DNA of 37,722 nucleotides from an uncultured Ruminococcus sp. (GTDB lineage: Bacteria; Bacillota; Clostridia; Oscillospirales; Ruminococcaceae), in the NCBI GenBank assembly GCA_947177755.1, contig CAMWVV010000004.1:1-37722 (forward strand). The letters are read 5' to 3'. The translations under genes and the position numbers were made by a program. The notes below the pieces were generated by a model, which was given only the letters and a program-made list of their open reading frames with translations, was not told the origin of the DNA and did no database searches. Positions 1-8,694 of this stretch are shown here, piece by piece. Numbering within the stretch: position 1 is the stretch's first letter; each line of letters starts with the position of its first letter.

Positions 1-149
1 TATTCATATTTATCCGCATATTATTCAATATCCGATACAGATAGTTTTTCATGACATTTATTTTAATAATTCAATATGGAAAATCTCACATTAAAACAGC
101 TTTTCTTTTGTGCGTTTTTACGATTTTTAATAAATTCTTATTATTTCTC

Positions 150-177
150 TTGATATTTTCTGTTTTTATGTTATAAT
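150..177 (+). promoter_or_regulatory. Sigma-A promoter of the mdh/malic enzyme genes
   Basis: TTGATA at 150-155 and TATAAT at 172-177 are 16 bp apart, with a TG one base before the -10 (extended -10). The predicted transcript starts near 184, about 80 bases before the mdh ATG. The AT-rich bases 1-149 hold no gene I can support. Confidence 0.7.
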
Positions 178-263
178 ATTATTATATGTACATTCGCATT
201 GAAATGCTTTATATAAATGCTTTATATATATGCGAAAAATCTAAACTAACGGAGGTTATCAAC

Positions 264-1214
264 ATGAAATCCACCAAAGGAAGCAAAATTTCTGTTCTCG
301 GTGCGGGAAACGTAGGTGCAACTATCGCTTATACATTTGCAGTATATGGTACTTGCTCCGACGTTGTTCTCGTTGATATCAATGAAGCAAAGGCTAAAGG
401 CGAAGCTATGGATATAAGTCAGGGTATATCTTTCGCACACGATATTGACGTTACTGACGGCACTTATGACGATATCGCAGGCTCTGACATTGTAGTTGTT
501 ACACTCGGCATGGGCAGAAAACCAGGTCAGTCCCGTCTTGACCTTATGCAGAACAACGTTAATATTATCAAACAGGTTATGCCGAATGTAGCTAAAATTG
601 CACCTGATGCAATCTATGTTGTTGTAAGCAATCCCGTTGATATTATTACATACGCCATTCTGAAATGTACCGACCTCAAGCCGAATCAGATTGTAGGCTC
701 GGGTACAACTCTCGACACTGCAAGACTTCGCTCCGCAATTGCCGAAAAGGCTAATATCAGTCCGCAGAGCATTCACGCTTATGTTTTCGGTGAACACGGT
801 GACTCTTCTTTTGTTCCATGGTCTACTACAAACATAGGCGGTATGGATATGTTTGAATACTGGCGTTCAATCGGTCGCAAGCCCGAGGAACTCGACACAG
901 ACGAAATCGAAAACATGGTGCGCACAGCAGGCGGTGAGGTCATCAAGAGAAAAGGTGCTACATTCTACGCTATCGCACTTTCTGTAAACAAGATTTGTGA
1001 GACTATAATCCGTGGTTCAAACAGCATTCTGACAGTTTCCACGCTTGCCAACGGCAGATACGGTATAGATGACGTATGTCTCAGCCTCCCGTGCGTTGTA
1101 AACGGACAGGGAATTGTCGGCGAAATAACCCCTCCGCTTCTCGACACAGAGCTTGAAAAGCTCCATAAGAGTGCAGACACATTAAAGGAGTTTATTTCAA
1201 AGATAGAGTTTTAA
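264..1214 (+). CDS. mdh: LDH/MDH-family dehydrogenase, probably malate dehydrogenase
   Basis: A 316-residue NAD-dependent 2-hydroxyacid dehydrogenase. The Rossmann motif GAGNVG is at residues 13-18. The catalytic Asp151/Arg154 (LDTARLR) and His178 (GEHGD) are all present. The start is ATG 264, preceded by GGAGG at 251-255; the reading frame is open upstream to 186 but lacks a ribosome site there. General similarity would suggest L-lactate dehydrogenase. However, the substrate loop reads GMGRKPGQSR, with Arg85 where true LDHs have the pyruvate-selecting Gln102. Arg at that position is the hallmark of malate dehydrogenase (family knowledge). The next gene encodes malic enzyme, which uses malate, so I infer oxaloacetate to malate reduction in a malate shunt. 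Membership of the family is certain; malate specificity is inferred and not proven. Confidence 0.9.
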   Translation: MKSTKGSKISVLGAGNVGATIAYTFAVYGTCSDVVLVDINEAKAKGEAMDISQGISFAHDIDVTDGTYDDIAGSDIVVVTLGMGRKPGQSRLDLMQNNVNIIKQVMPNVAKIAPDAIYVVVSNPVDIITYAILKCTDLKPNQIVGSGTTLDTARLRSAIAEKANISPQSIHAYVFGEHGDSSFVPWSTTNIGGMDMFEYWRSIGRKPEELDTDEIENMVRTAGGEVIKRKGATFYAIALSVNKICETIIRGSNSILTVSTLANGRYGIDDVCLSLPCVVNGQGIVGEITPPLLDTELEKLHKSADTLKEFISKIEF

Positions 1215-1226
1215 GAATAATGCGAG

Positions 1227-1271
1227 ACAGCGGAAAGCCGTTTAAATGTACGGTTTTTCGCTGTTATTTTT
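1227..1271 (+). terminator. Hairpin with T-rich tail between mdh and malic enzyme
   Basis: ACAGCG (1227-1232) pairs with CGCTGT (1259-1264). Inner pairings AAA/TTT and CCGT/ACGG continue the stem, and TATTTTTA follows. The malic enzyme gene starts 19 bases later with no clear promoter between, so this may be an attenuator or partial terminator within one transcript. Confidence 0.6.
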
Positions 1272-1289
1272 AGAAAGGAAGTTTATCCA

Positions 1290-2465
1290 ATGAATTACGC
1301 TGAAGAATCACTTAAAAAACACTATGAATGGAAAGGTAAAGTTGAGGTAGTATGCCGTACTTCTCTTGAAACGACGGAAGACTTGTCGCTTGCATACACC
1401 CCAGGCGTTGCACAGCCCTGCCTCGAAATTCAGAAAGATGTACTCAAAAGCTATGACCTGACACGCCGTTCAAATCTCGTTGCAGTAGTTACAGACGGAA
1501 CTGCCGTTCTTGGTCTCGGCGACATAGGACCTGAAGCAGGTATGCCCGTTATGGAGGGAAAATGTGCCTTGTTCAAGGCTTTCGGCGACGTTGACGCTAT
1601 TCCGCTTTGTATACGTTCAAAGGAAGTTGATGATATAGTAAATACGGTCAGACTGCTTGCAGGCTCTTTCGGCGGTGTAAACCTTGAAGATATTTCCGCA
1701 CCGAGATGTTTTGAAATCGAAAAGAAACTTAAGGAATGTTGTGACATTCCGATTTTCCACGACGACCAGCACGGCACAGCTGTTGTTACTCTCGCCGCTA
1801 TGCTTAACGCCCTTAAACTTACAGGAAAGCATATTGACGAAATCCGTGTAGTCACAAGCGGAGCAGGTGCGGCAGGTATCGCAATTATCAGACTTCTTAT
1901 ATCAATGGGACTTAAAGACGTTGTTCTTTGTGACCGCAAGGGTGCTATATACAAGGGACGTACAGAAGATATGAATCCCGTCAAGGAAGCAATGGCTGAA
2001 ATCACTAACAAACAGATGAGAAAAGGCAGTCTGGCAGACGTTATAAAGGGAGCAGACGTATTTATAGGCGTATCCGCTCCGAACTGCGTAACGCCCGAAA
2101 TGGTAAAGAGCATGGCGAAAGACCCGATAATTTTCCCGATGGCTAACCCTACCCCCGAAATCATGCCTGAAGTTGCCATTGAAGCAGGTGCGGCTGTTGT
2201 CGGAACAGGAAGAAGCGATTATCCGAACCAGATTAACAACGTGCTTGCATTCCCCGGAATTTTCAGAGGTGCGTTAGATGTCCGTGCAAGCGATATAAAC
2301 GACGCTATGAAAATAGCCGCCGCAAAGGCTATTGCATCATTCGTGACAGATGACAAGCTTTCTCCGAATTATATTATCCCCAGTGTTCTTGACAAATCGG
2401 TTGCAAAGGCAGTTGCAGAAGCTGTTGCAAAGGCAGCAAAAGACACAGGCGTTGCACGTATATAA
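1290..2465 (+). CDS. NAD(P)-dependent malic enzyme
   Basis: A 391-residue malic enzyme of the short bacterial type, which oxidatively decarboxylates L-malate to pyruvate. The N-terminal motif YTPGVAQPC, the GLGDIGPEAGMPVMEGK segment, the metal-binding region FHDDQHGTA (about residues 153-161) and the Rossmann segment SGAGAAGIA are all visible. AAGGAAG lies 8-14 bases before the ATG. It lies 75 bp downstream of the mdh-like gene on the same strand. The pair could convert oxaloacetate to malate to pyruvate, moving electrons from NADH to NADPH as described for the Clostridium thermocellum malate shunt. Cofactor preference cannot be read with confidence from the sequence. Confidence 0.93.
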   Translation: MNYAEESLKKHYEWKGKVEVVCRTSLETTEDLSLAYTPGVAQPCLEIQKDVLKSYDLTRRSNLVAVVTDGTAVLGLGDIGPEAGMPVMEGKCALFKAFGDVDAIPLCIRSKEVDDIVNTVRLLAGSFGGVNLEDISAPRCFEIEKKLKECCDIPIFHDDQHGTAVVTLAAMLNALKLTGKHIDEIRVVTSGAGAAGIAIIRLLISMGLKDVVLCDRKGAIYKGRTEDMNPVKEAMAEITNKQMRKGSLADVIKGADVFIGVSAPNCVTPEMVKSMAKDPIIFPMANPTPEIMPEVAIEAGAAVVGTGRSDYPNQINNVLAFPGIFRGALDVRASDINDAMKIAAAKAIASFVTDDKLSPNYIIPSVLDKSVAKAVAEAVAKAAKDTGVARI

Positions 2466-2475
2466 ACAATTTTCA

Positions 2476-2506
2476 GGGCAGTCTTTCGGGACTGTCCGTA
2501 TTTTTA
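2476..2506 (+). terminator. Rho-independent terminator after malic enzyme
   Basis: GGGCAGTC (2476-2483) pairs with GACTGTCC (2490-2497), including one G-T pair, with loop TTTCGG and a GTATTTTTA tail. The hydF ribosome site begins only a few bases later, so hydF is expressed by read-through or from a promoter inside the malic enzyme gene. Confidence 0.7.
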
Positions 2507-2520
2507 TAGGAGGATTTTTT

Positions 2521-3711
2521 ATGAGCCTTAATGACACACCGTCAGGTGAAAGAATACACATAGGATTTTTCGGAAAAAGAAATGCAGGCAAATCCAGTCT
2601 TGTCAACGCCGTGACAGGTCAGGATTTGTCAGTGGTTTCGGACGTAAAAGGCACAACGACAGACCCCGTTTCAAAAGCTATGGAACTTCTGCCTTTAGGT
2701 GCGGTTTTAATTACCGATACGGCAGGTTACGACGACGAGGGACAGTTAGGTGAAATGCGTATAAAAAAGACAAAGCAGATTCTGAATAAAACAGATATAG
2801 CCGTACTTGTGGTAGACGCAGAAACAGGCTTTTCAGATACGGACAGTGAACTTGTCGGACTTTTCAGAGAGAAAAATATTCCGTACGTAGTCGCCTATAA
2901 CAAATCAGATATAAAAGAGACTGAATGTGGCGAAAACGAAATTGCTGTAAGTTCTGTAAACGGTACAAACATTCATGAACTTAAAGAAAAAATTGCTTCA
3001 CTGGCTGTAAATTCAGAATCCAAAAAGTATATTGTCGGTGACCTCATTCAGCCGAATGACATTATTATACTTGTAACGCCCATAGACGAATCCGCACCGA
3101 AAGGGCGTCTAATACTTCCGCAACAGCAGACAATAAGAGATATTCTCAATTCAGACGCTGTAGCAGTTGTGACAAAAGAATTTCAGCTTGCGGAAACATT
3201 GAAAAAAATCCCGTTTCCTAAAATGGTAATAACAGACAGTCAGGTTTTCGGAATGGTAAATAAAACCGTTCCCGAAAATATCCCCCTTACTTCATTCTCA
3301 ATACTCATGGCAAGATACAAGGGTTTTCTGGAAACAGCAGTAAAAGGGGCGTCGTCTATAAATAATCTTAAAGACGGCGACACTGTTCTTATTTCGGAGG
3401 GCTGTACACATCACAGACAATGCGGCGACATAGGCAGTGTGAAACTTCCTGCACTTCTTAAAAAATTCACAGGAAAAAATATCAATATAAAACTTACATC
3501 AGGACGTGAATTTCCCGAAAATTTAAGTGAATACAGACTTGTTATACACTGCGGCGGCTGTATGCTTAACGGACGTGAAGTAGTCAGCCGTATGCAGTCC
3601 GCACAGAAACAGAATATTCCTTTTACAAATTACGGAATAGCAATAGCATATATGAACGGCATATTAAAACGCAGTATAGAAATTTTTCCCGATTTGGTGA
3701 AACTGCTATGA
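2521..3711 (+). CDS. hydF: [FeFe]-hydrogenase maturation GTPase HydF
   Basis: A 396-residue GTPase that acts as scaffold and carrier of the 2Fe subcluster before insertion into [FeFe]-hydrogenase, working with the radical-SAM enzymes HydE and HydG. The P-loop GKRNAGKSS is at residues 18-26, DTAGYDD is the G3 region and NKSD the G4 motif. The C-terminal cluster-binding region carries EGCTHHRQCGDIG and HCGGCMLN, the conserved HydF Cys/His set. The start is ATG 2521 behind AGGAGG; an in-frame upstream ATG at 2350 lies inside the malic enzyme gene and is rejected. HydE, HydG and the hydrogenase are not in this window. The stop overlaps the next start by four bases. Confidence 0.95.
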   Translation: MSLNDTPSGERIHIGFFGKRNAGKSSLVNAVTGQDLSVVSDVKGTTTDPVSKAMELLPLGAVLITDTAGYDDEGQLGEMRIKKTKQILNKTDIAVLVVDAETGFSDTDSELVGLFREKNIPYVVAYNKSDIKETECGENEIAVSSVNGTNIHELKEKIASLAVNSESKKYIVGDLIQPNDIIILVTPIDESAPKGRLILPQQQTIRDILNSDAVAVVTKEFQLAETLKKIPFPKMVITDSQVFGMVNKTVPENIPLTSFSILMARYKGFLETAVKGASSINNLKDGDTVLISEGCTHHRQCGDIGSVKLPALLKKFTGKNINIKLTSGREFPENLSEYRLVIHCGGCMLNGREVVSRMQSAQKQNIPFTNYGIAIAYMNGILKRSIEIFPDLVKLL

Positions 3712-4103
3712 AAAAAAGACTTCCATATATTATAGGTTTTGCCTTCCTGTTGATTATCGAAATTCTTATAGCACTTTTTATACATGGCGGTTTTATAAGA
3801 TTTTATATTGGTGACGTTATTGTCGTGTGGGTTGTTTACTGCTTTGTACAGATTTTTATCTGTGAAAAAGCAAACTCATATATAACGGCTCTTGGAGTTA
3901 TGATATTTGCATTTATAGTTGAATTTCTGCAATATATAAATATAGTCGATATAATCGGACTTGGTGATATAAAATTTTTCCGTACTCTTATAGGCACAAG
4001 CTTTTCAGTTGTGGACCTGGTGTGCTATGCCTGCGGTACGGCGGTTATGTGCATATTTATCTTCATAAAAAATAAAATACCCAAAAAGATTCAGGGAAAT
4101 TAA
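3708..4103 (+). CDS. DUF2809-like small membrane protein
   Basis: A 131-residue protein with four hydrophobic stretches (about residues 6-25, 30-50, 58-80 and 98-120), so an integral membrane protein. The segment EFLQYINIVDIIGLGD followed by GTSFSVVDLVCYACG matches the DUF2809/VanZ-like group as I remember it. Its ATG overlaps the hydF stop (ATGA), which implies translational coupling with hydF. I know of no link between this family and hydrogenase maturation and assign no function. Confidence 0.75.
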   Translation: MKKRLPYIIGFAFLLIIEILIALFIHGGFIRFYIGDVIVVWVVYCFVQIFICEKANSYITALGVMIFAFIVEFLQYINIVDIIGLGDIKFFRTLIGTSFSVVDLVCYACGTAVMCIFIFIKNKIPKKIQGN

Positions 4104-4118
4104 TCCCTGAATTTTTTG
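4088..4118 (+). terminator. Terminator of the hydF-DUF2809 transcript
   Basis: ATTCAGGGA (4089-4097) pairs with TCCCTGAAT (4104-4112) around a 6-nt loop that contains the TAA stop codon. TTTTTTG follows. It is a perfect 9-bp stem. Confidence 0.85.
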
Positions 4119-4141
4119 TCTAAAAAACCATTTCCGCCTGA

Positions 4142-4171
4142 TTTACATATAATAAATTATAACCGTATAAT
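4142..4171 (+). promoter_or_regulatory. Candidate promoter of the mazF-like gene
   Basis: TTTACA (4142-4147) and TATAAT (4166-4171) are 18 bp apart. A weaker second candidate is TTGAAA at 4217-4222 with TATATC at 4240-4245, 17 bp apart. Confidence 0.5.
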
Positions 4172-4259
4172 CAAAACAAATCAGTCAATAATAACATCAG
4201 CAAATACATTTTTGTTTTGAAACTGCTTTAATCAAAATATATATCAGGAGTGAAATTAT

Positions 4260-4610
4260 ATGTCAGTGAAAAGGGGAGAAATTTATTATGCCGACCTCAG
4301 CCCCGTTGTCGGCTCGGAGCAGGGTGGCATAAGACCTGTACTTATTATTCAGAATGATGTCGGCAACAAATACAGCCCAACCGTTATCGCCGCCGCAATC
4401 ACAAGCCAGCGTGACAAGACACATCTGCCTACACATATCGAAGTACAGGCGGACAAATGCGGTCTTGTGAAGGATAGTATAGTTTTACTGGAACAGATTC
4501 GCACTATCGACAAAAAACGTCTCAAGGACAAAATGGGAGAACTTGACCTACGTTCAATGAACAAAGTAAACACCGCACTTTCAATAAGTTTCGGACTGGG
4601 AATAACATGA
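4260..4610 (+). CDS. MazF/PemK-type endoribonuclease toxin (no antitoxin gene beside it)
   Basis: A 116-residue protein of normal length for the Firmicutes MazF (EndoA/NdoA) group, which cleaves mRNA at short sequence-specific sites. The opening [19 protein letters not shown], then [12 protein letters not shown], the SQRDK segment and THIEV are family hallmarks; the Arg of GIRP and the Thr/Ser of AAITSQ are in the active-site region. The ATG follows AGGAG at 4246-4250. The upstream 156 bp hold only a terminator and promoter: there is no mazE/ndoAI-like antitoxin frame, and the downstream gene is on the other strand. Either the antitoxin is elsewhere or this copy is kept in check in another way. 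Confidence 0.92.
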   Translation: MSVKRGEIYYADLSPVVGSEQGGIRPVLIIQNDVGNKYSPTVIAAAITSQRDKTHLPTHIEVQADKCGLVKDSIVLLEQIRTIDKKRLKDKMGELDLRSMNKVNTALSISFGLGIT

Positions 4611-4613
4611 CAA

Positions 4614-4644
4614 AAAAGTCCCTTATAAGCAAGGGACTTTTATA
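4614..4644. terminator. Bidirectional terminator between mazF-like and lipoprotein genes
   Basis: AAAGTCCCTT (4615-4624) pairs perfectly with AAGGGACTTT (4631-4640) around a 6-nt loop. It has an A-run on one side and a T-rich tail on the other. It serves the two convergent genes that end at 4610 and 4646. Confidence 0.88.
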
Positions 4645-4645
4645 T

Positions 4646-5821
4646 TTACTGTACAGTGGATTCATAATTGCAGTCAGCAATTTTCTTTGTTACACATTCA
4701 TTAAACATACTGTCCAAATCGCTGTAGCCATAGAAATAATAGCTGGAGAACCAGAAACCGCCCGAACCATATTTGCTATTAGTAGTATTGCTTGTTGTGC
4801 GACCGTTGCTTAAATCGACGGAACAAGTGCCGTCTTCAAGCAACATAATATCTGAATAGCGGTAATATGTATAATAGACTTCCTGACCTGTCTGCTCTTC
4901 TTCCATATTATCTTCTGTAATACCTGTAACGTTAGCCGTCATTTTGTAAACACAGTAAAGCTCATTATTTGAGGACGCATAGAAACCTTCTTTTGGAGTA
5001 AGGAAATAATATCCGATAAATTCCGCACTTTCAAGAGTATTTCCCTCTGCCCACTTTGCTGACTCTGCCGCAAAGCTGTCCATAGCCTGATTTTTCATTT
5101 TTTCCTGCATATCTTCGGGAATTTCGTCAATTACAGAAACATATGCTGAAAGTCCCTCAACAGTAAATTCCTTTTCAAGCACGGTAGGAATCTTTCCATA
5201 CTGTATACAATAGCTTTCAATGTCATCACCGTAACAGTCCAGTGTAACTTTCACAACATCGCCGTTTTTCAGTCCAGAAGTCTTATCGGCTTCAAAGTAC
5301 AAAGACGGTACTGCATCAATACTGCCCTTTAAACTTGCTGAACCGTTCGGGGAAATTCCGCTGAATGTAATATCAAGATTTTCAAACGGGTCAAATGTTT
5401 CAGCTTCGTCAAGTGATTCAACTTTAAAATCCGCATCTTCATAAACAAACTCAACCTTATATTTTTCGCTGAGCTTATCCGTCATTGAAACTTCCCATTT
5501 ATAAGAAATACTGTCTCCGTTTGAAAGTTCGGTATCCTTGCTGAGACTGCCATCAATAACGCCCTCAAATTCATTCTGGATTTTCATTATTTTTTTATCC
5601 GTAGGGGTAGCCTCAATACCAAAAGCTTCAGGATTATCCTTAATCATCTTTTCAAAATCAAAATGACTTGAAGCAACACCGATAGTATCATAACCTTCAT
5701 AATTTACTTCAAGATAGTCATTCAGGTTTATTTGTTTTGTACCACAGCCTGAAAAAGCCAATGCACATGATACAAGACCGGCAGAAAGTGCCATTAATCT
5801 GATAATTTTAAAATTTTTCAT
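4646..5821 (-). CDS. Secreted lipoprotein of unknown function
   Basis: A 391-residue protein with a type II signal peptide: positively charged MKNFK, a hydrophobic stretch, then the lipobox LAFSGC, making Cys26 the likely lipidated residue. The mature part is acidic and rich in Asp, Glu, Ser and Tyr. It shows two or three possible beta-rich segments of about 80-100 residues (ITFSGISPNGSASLKG; VEGLSAYVSVIDEIP) that look like repeated Ig-like or FKBP-like folds of surface proteins, but no family I can name. GAGGAGT lies just before the ATG. It stands alone between two plus-strand genes and is likely anchored on the outer face of the membrane. Confidence 0.85.
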   Translation of the reverse strand: MKNFKIIRLMALSAGLVSCALAFSGCGTKQINLNDYLEVNYEGYDTIGVASSHFDFEKMIKDNPEAFGIEATPTDKKIMKIQNEFEGVIDGSLSKDTELSNGDSISYKWEVSMTDKLSEKYKVEFVYEDADFKVESLDEAETFDPFENLDITFSGISPNGSASLKGSIDAVPSLYFEADKTSGLKNGDVVKVTLDCYGDDIESYCIQYGKIPTVLEKEFTVEGLSAYVSVIDEIPEDMQEKMKNQAMDSFAAESAKWAEGNTLESAEFIGYYFLTPKEGFYASSNNELYCVYKMTANVTGITEDNMEEEQTGQEVYYTYYRYSDIMLLEDGTCSVDLSNGRTTSNTTNSKYGSGGFWFSSYYFYGYSDLDSMFNECVTKKIADCNYESTVQ

Positions 5822-5924
5822 ATAAACTCCTCTTTAGACATATTATTACATTTTTTATAACCAAGAGAGTATACATGATAATTAAGTAAATACCGTGATA
5901 TATCTGTGACTGTTATGTGAAAAC

Positions 5925-5981
5925 TATAATATATAAATATTGTCATATTTGTCCCGAAATCCTCATATTCTGTAATGACAA
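5925..5981 (+). promoter_or_regulatory. Possible -10 element and inverted repeat upstream of Ca2+-ATPase
   Basis: TATAAT at 5925-5930 is a good -10 but no convincing -35 is placed 16-18 bp upstream. Downstream, TTGTCAT (5940-5946) and ATGACAA (5975-5981) form 7-bp inverted arms separated by 28 bases in the predicted leader. Confidence 0.35.
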
Positions 5982-6006
5982 AATAAACATCTGAAAGGGT
6001 GGTAAT

Positions 6007-8628
6007 ATGGGTCTTACGGAAAAAGAAGCGGCGGCAAGGCTGAAAGACGAGGGCGAAAACGTCCTTGAAAGCGGAAAAAAAACCAATCCTGCCGGAATAT
6101 TCTTCAGACAGTTCAAGGACGTAATGGTAATGATTCTGCTCGGTGCAACAGTGGTTTCTGTTCTGCTCGGTGAAATTTCAGACGCTGTAACAATAATACT
6201 TATAGTTCTTTTAAACGCCATACTTGGCTTTATTCAGGAGTACAGAACAGAACACACGCTCGAAGCACTGAAGTCAATGACTTCTCCCACAGCCAAATGT
6301 TACCGTGACGGAGTTCTTAAAGAGATAGACGCTTCAAAGCTTGTTACAGACGACGTTATAGAACTTGAAGCGGGCGACCGTATTCCTGCCGACTGTGTTG
6401 TTCTGAAATCATTCGGATTCTTTGCGGACGAAGCAATGCTAACAGGTGAATCAGAGGCGGTCGCAAAAATTGCAGGACTTACAAACGATACGGATAACTC
6501 ACTTAACAAAGAAAATATTGTCTACTGCGGAACTTCCGCCACAAAAGGTGTTTGCCGTGCAAAAGTAATTGCAACAGGAAAACGCACACAGATGGGCAGA
6601 ATTTCGGAAATGCTGACGGATATTGACAAGGAAATGACACCTTTGCAGAAACGTCTTGCCGAACTCGGAAAAGTAGTGGCAGTCATATGCCTTGTGGTAT
6701 GTGTGGCGGTTTTCGTAGCGGGAGTACTGAGGGGCGAAGACGTTTTTGAAATGCTCATGACGGGCATAACCATAGCAATTGCCGCAATACCAGAGGGACT
6801 TCCTGCAACGGTAACTATTGCACTCGCACTTGCCGTCAACCGTATGCTGAAACAGAAAGCACTTGTAAACAAACTTCACAGTGTTGAGACTTTAGGGTGT
6901 GCGTCTGTAATATGTTCTGACAAAACGGGAACAATAACAGAAAACAAAATGACAGTGACCGAATTAAGCACCATTGGAGAAAGTTATTATTTCAGCGGAA
7001 TGGGCTACCGCATAAACGGTGGACTTACTAAAGGCAAGGAAAATATTTCAGTAAATCCGAATAATGAAAAATCACTTGTTGAAGCTCTGAGGTGCGGTGT
7101 TATATGTTCAACTGCATCAATCAGTACCGCAAAACAGCCGAAAAACCGCAACAGAGGAAATTTAACAGGTAAAGGTGAATGGCAGGTAACAGGCGACCCG
7201 ACCGAAGTCGCTCTTTTAATTGCGGCGGCAAAGGCAGGTATTACAAAGCCGTCTCTTGAAATGAGTTTCCGCAAACTTGACGAATACCCTTTTGACAGTG
7301 AAACAAGATTCATGGCGGTACACTGTGCAAGTTCTTCCGAAAAAAGAATATATTTCAAGGGTGCTGAAGAAGTTATTTCACCGAGATGTACTCAATATAT
7401 GGACGAAAACGGTGAACTTAAACCAATAACGCCGAAAATCAGAAATGAAATCTCACGGAAAGTAATTGAAATGTCCGACAAGGCTCTCAGAGTTCTTGCA
7501 CTCGCTTTCTGTGTTTCCGATACCCTTGACCCGAATCACAGCAATCTCATATTTCTTGGACTTGTGGGAATGATTGACCCTCCCCGTGAAGAAGCCAAGA
7601 CAGCTATAAGAAAGTGTTCAAACGCCTCAGTCAAAACGGTGATGATAACAGGCGACCACATAAATACAGCCGTTGCGGTGGCAAAGAAAGCAGGACTGTT
7701 AAAAGGCGGTAAAGCTATGACGGGAGCAGAACTTGACAAGATAAGCGACGAGGAACTTGATCGTATAATACATAAATATACTGTCTTTGCAAGAGTTGAA
7801 CCGATACACAAACTCCGTATAGTCCGCAGTTTCAAACGCCGTGGGGAAATAGTCACCATGACGGGCGACGGTGTAAACGACGCTCCTGCCATAAAAGAAG
7901 CAGACGTAGGCGTTGCAATGGGAATTACAGGCACTGACGTTACAAAGCAGGCGGCAGACGTTATACTTCTTGACGATAATCTTGCAACGCTTGTGAATGC
8001 AGTTGAACAGGGACGGTGCGTATATTCAAATATCAGAAAATTCGTAAGATATTTACTGTCATGTAATATAGGCGAAGTGCTGACTATGTTCGTGGGAATA
8101 TTAATGGGTATGCCGATTGTGCTTTTACCTGTGCAGATACTTCTTGTAAATCTTGTTACAGACGGACTTCCTGCCATAGCACTCGGACTTGAACCGCCAG
8201 AAAGTGACATCATGACAAAACCGCCCAGAAAGTCAACAGAAGGATTTTTTTCAGACGGTCTTATGACAAAAATAATTTTCAGAGGTGTATTTATAGGACT
8301 TTCAACGCTTGCTTCATTTGCGGTTACAATGCGTACAGGTGGCAGTATTGAAGCAGGACGCACCGCCGCCCTTATCACACTTGTAATGTCACAGCTTATA
8401 CACGTCTTTGAATGTAAGTCTGAAACAAAATCAATTTTCGGAATAAATTTTTTCAATAATATAAAACTCGTACTTGCCGTGCTTGTATCATTCGGGGCAT
8501 TGGCGGCGGCTGTTGCAGTTCCGCAGTTACAGACAGTCTTTGAAACAGTCACGCTTACTTCCCGTCAGTTATTGATAGCACTTGGATTCAGTGCGGCAAT
8601 ACCTGTAATAAGCGGAATATTCCAATAG
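6007..8628 (+). CDS. P-type Ca2+-transporting ATPase, SERCA-like (IIA)
   Basis: An 873-residue P-type ATPase that couples ATP hydrolysis to cation export across the cytoplasmic membrane. The actuator motif MLTGESEA, the phosphorylation motif CSDKTGTITENKM (Asp305), the hinge VTMTGDGVNDAPA and the M4 motif AAIPEGLPATVT are all intact. The M5-M6 segments NIGEVLTMF and LLVNLVTDGLPAIALGLEPPE match the Ca2+-site residues of SERCA-type (IIA) pumps. The N terminus begins directly at GLTEKEAA, about 10-20 residues shorter than many relatives; GGTGG before ATG 6007 supports this start. A second, differently classed Ca2+ pump lies at 22973-25564. spoVAD follows 66 bp downstream, probably from its own promoter. 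Confidence 0.93.
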   Translation: MGLTEKEAAARLKDEGENVLESGKKTNPAGIFFRQFKDVMVMILLGATVVSVLLGEISDAVTIILIVLLNAILGFIQEYRTEHTLEALKSMTSPTAKCYRDGVLKEIDASKLVTDDVIELEAGDRIPADCVVLKSFGFFADEAMLTGESEAVAKIAGLTNDTDNSLNKENIVYCGTSATKGVCRAKVIATGKRTQMGRISEMLTDIDKEMTPLQKRLAELGKVVAVICLVVCVAVFVAGVLRGEDVFEMLMTGITIAIAAIPEGLPATVTIALALAVNRMLKQKALVNKLHSVETLGCASVICSDKTGTITENKMTVTELSTIGESYYFSGMGYRINGGLTKGKENISVNPNNEKSLVEALRCGVICSTASISTAKQPKNRNRGNLTGKGEWQVTGDPTEVALLIAAAKAGITKPSLEMSFRKLDEYPFDSETRFMAVHCASSSEKRIYFKGAEEVISPRCTQYMDENGELKPITPKIRNEISRKVIEMSDKALRVLALAFCVSDTLDPNHSNLIFLGLVGMIDPPREEAKTAIRKCSNASVKTVMITGDHINTAVAVAKKAGLLKGGKAMTGAELDKISDEELDRIIHKYTVFARVEPIHKLRIVRSFKRRGEIVTMTGDGVNDAPAIKEADVGVAMGITGTDVTKQAADVILLDDNLATLVNAVEQGRCVYSNIRKFVRYLLSCNIGEVLTMFVGILMGMPIVLLPVQILLVNLVTDGLPAIALGLEPPESDIMTKPPRKSTEGFFSDGLMTKIIFRGVFIGLSTLASFAVTMRTGGSIEAGRTAALITLVMSQLIHVFECKSETKSIFGINFFNNIKLVLAVLVSFGALAAAVAVPQLQTVFETVTLTSRQLLIALGFSAAIPVISGIFQ

Positions 8629-8638
8629 AAAATCATAT

Positions 8639-8667
8639 GTATATTATAAAGCCATTGTGAAATAATA
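8639..8667 (+). promoter_or_regulatory. Candidate forespore (sigma-G/sigma-F) promoter of spoVAD
   Basis: GTATA (8639-8643), 17 bp, then AATAATA (8661-8667) resembles the sigma-G consensus (GnATR / CATnnTA), with one clear -10 mismatch at the first base. In Bacillus the spoVA operon is transcribed by sigma-G. The match is suggestive only. Confidence 0.4.
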
Positions 8668-8694
8668 TCCGTATATCATTACGGAGGTTTTACA

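Noticed and set aside
1-52. Minus-strand open frame from ATG 52 (reading MKNYLYRIL) to the left edge.
   Set aside because: Only 17 codons are visible and no ribosome site precedes the ATG, so it cannot be supported.
186-263. Upstream extension of the mdh-like gene to ATG 186.
   Set aside because: ATG 186 is only about 9 bases from the -10 box, at the transcript start, with no ribosome site. ATG 264 has a strong GGAGG and gives the normal length.
7536-8552. Long minus-strand open frame (338 codons) opposite the SERCA-like ATPase gene, and a similar one at 1451-2179 opposite malic enzyme.
   Set aside because: They are Ser/Thr-rich shadow frames of strongly conserved plus-strand genes, without ribosome sites or recognisable motifs.
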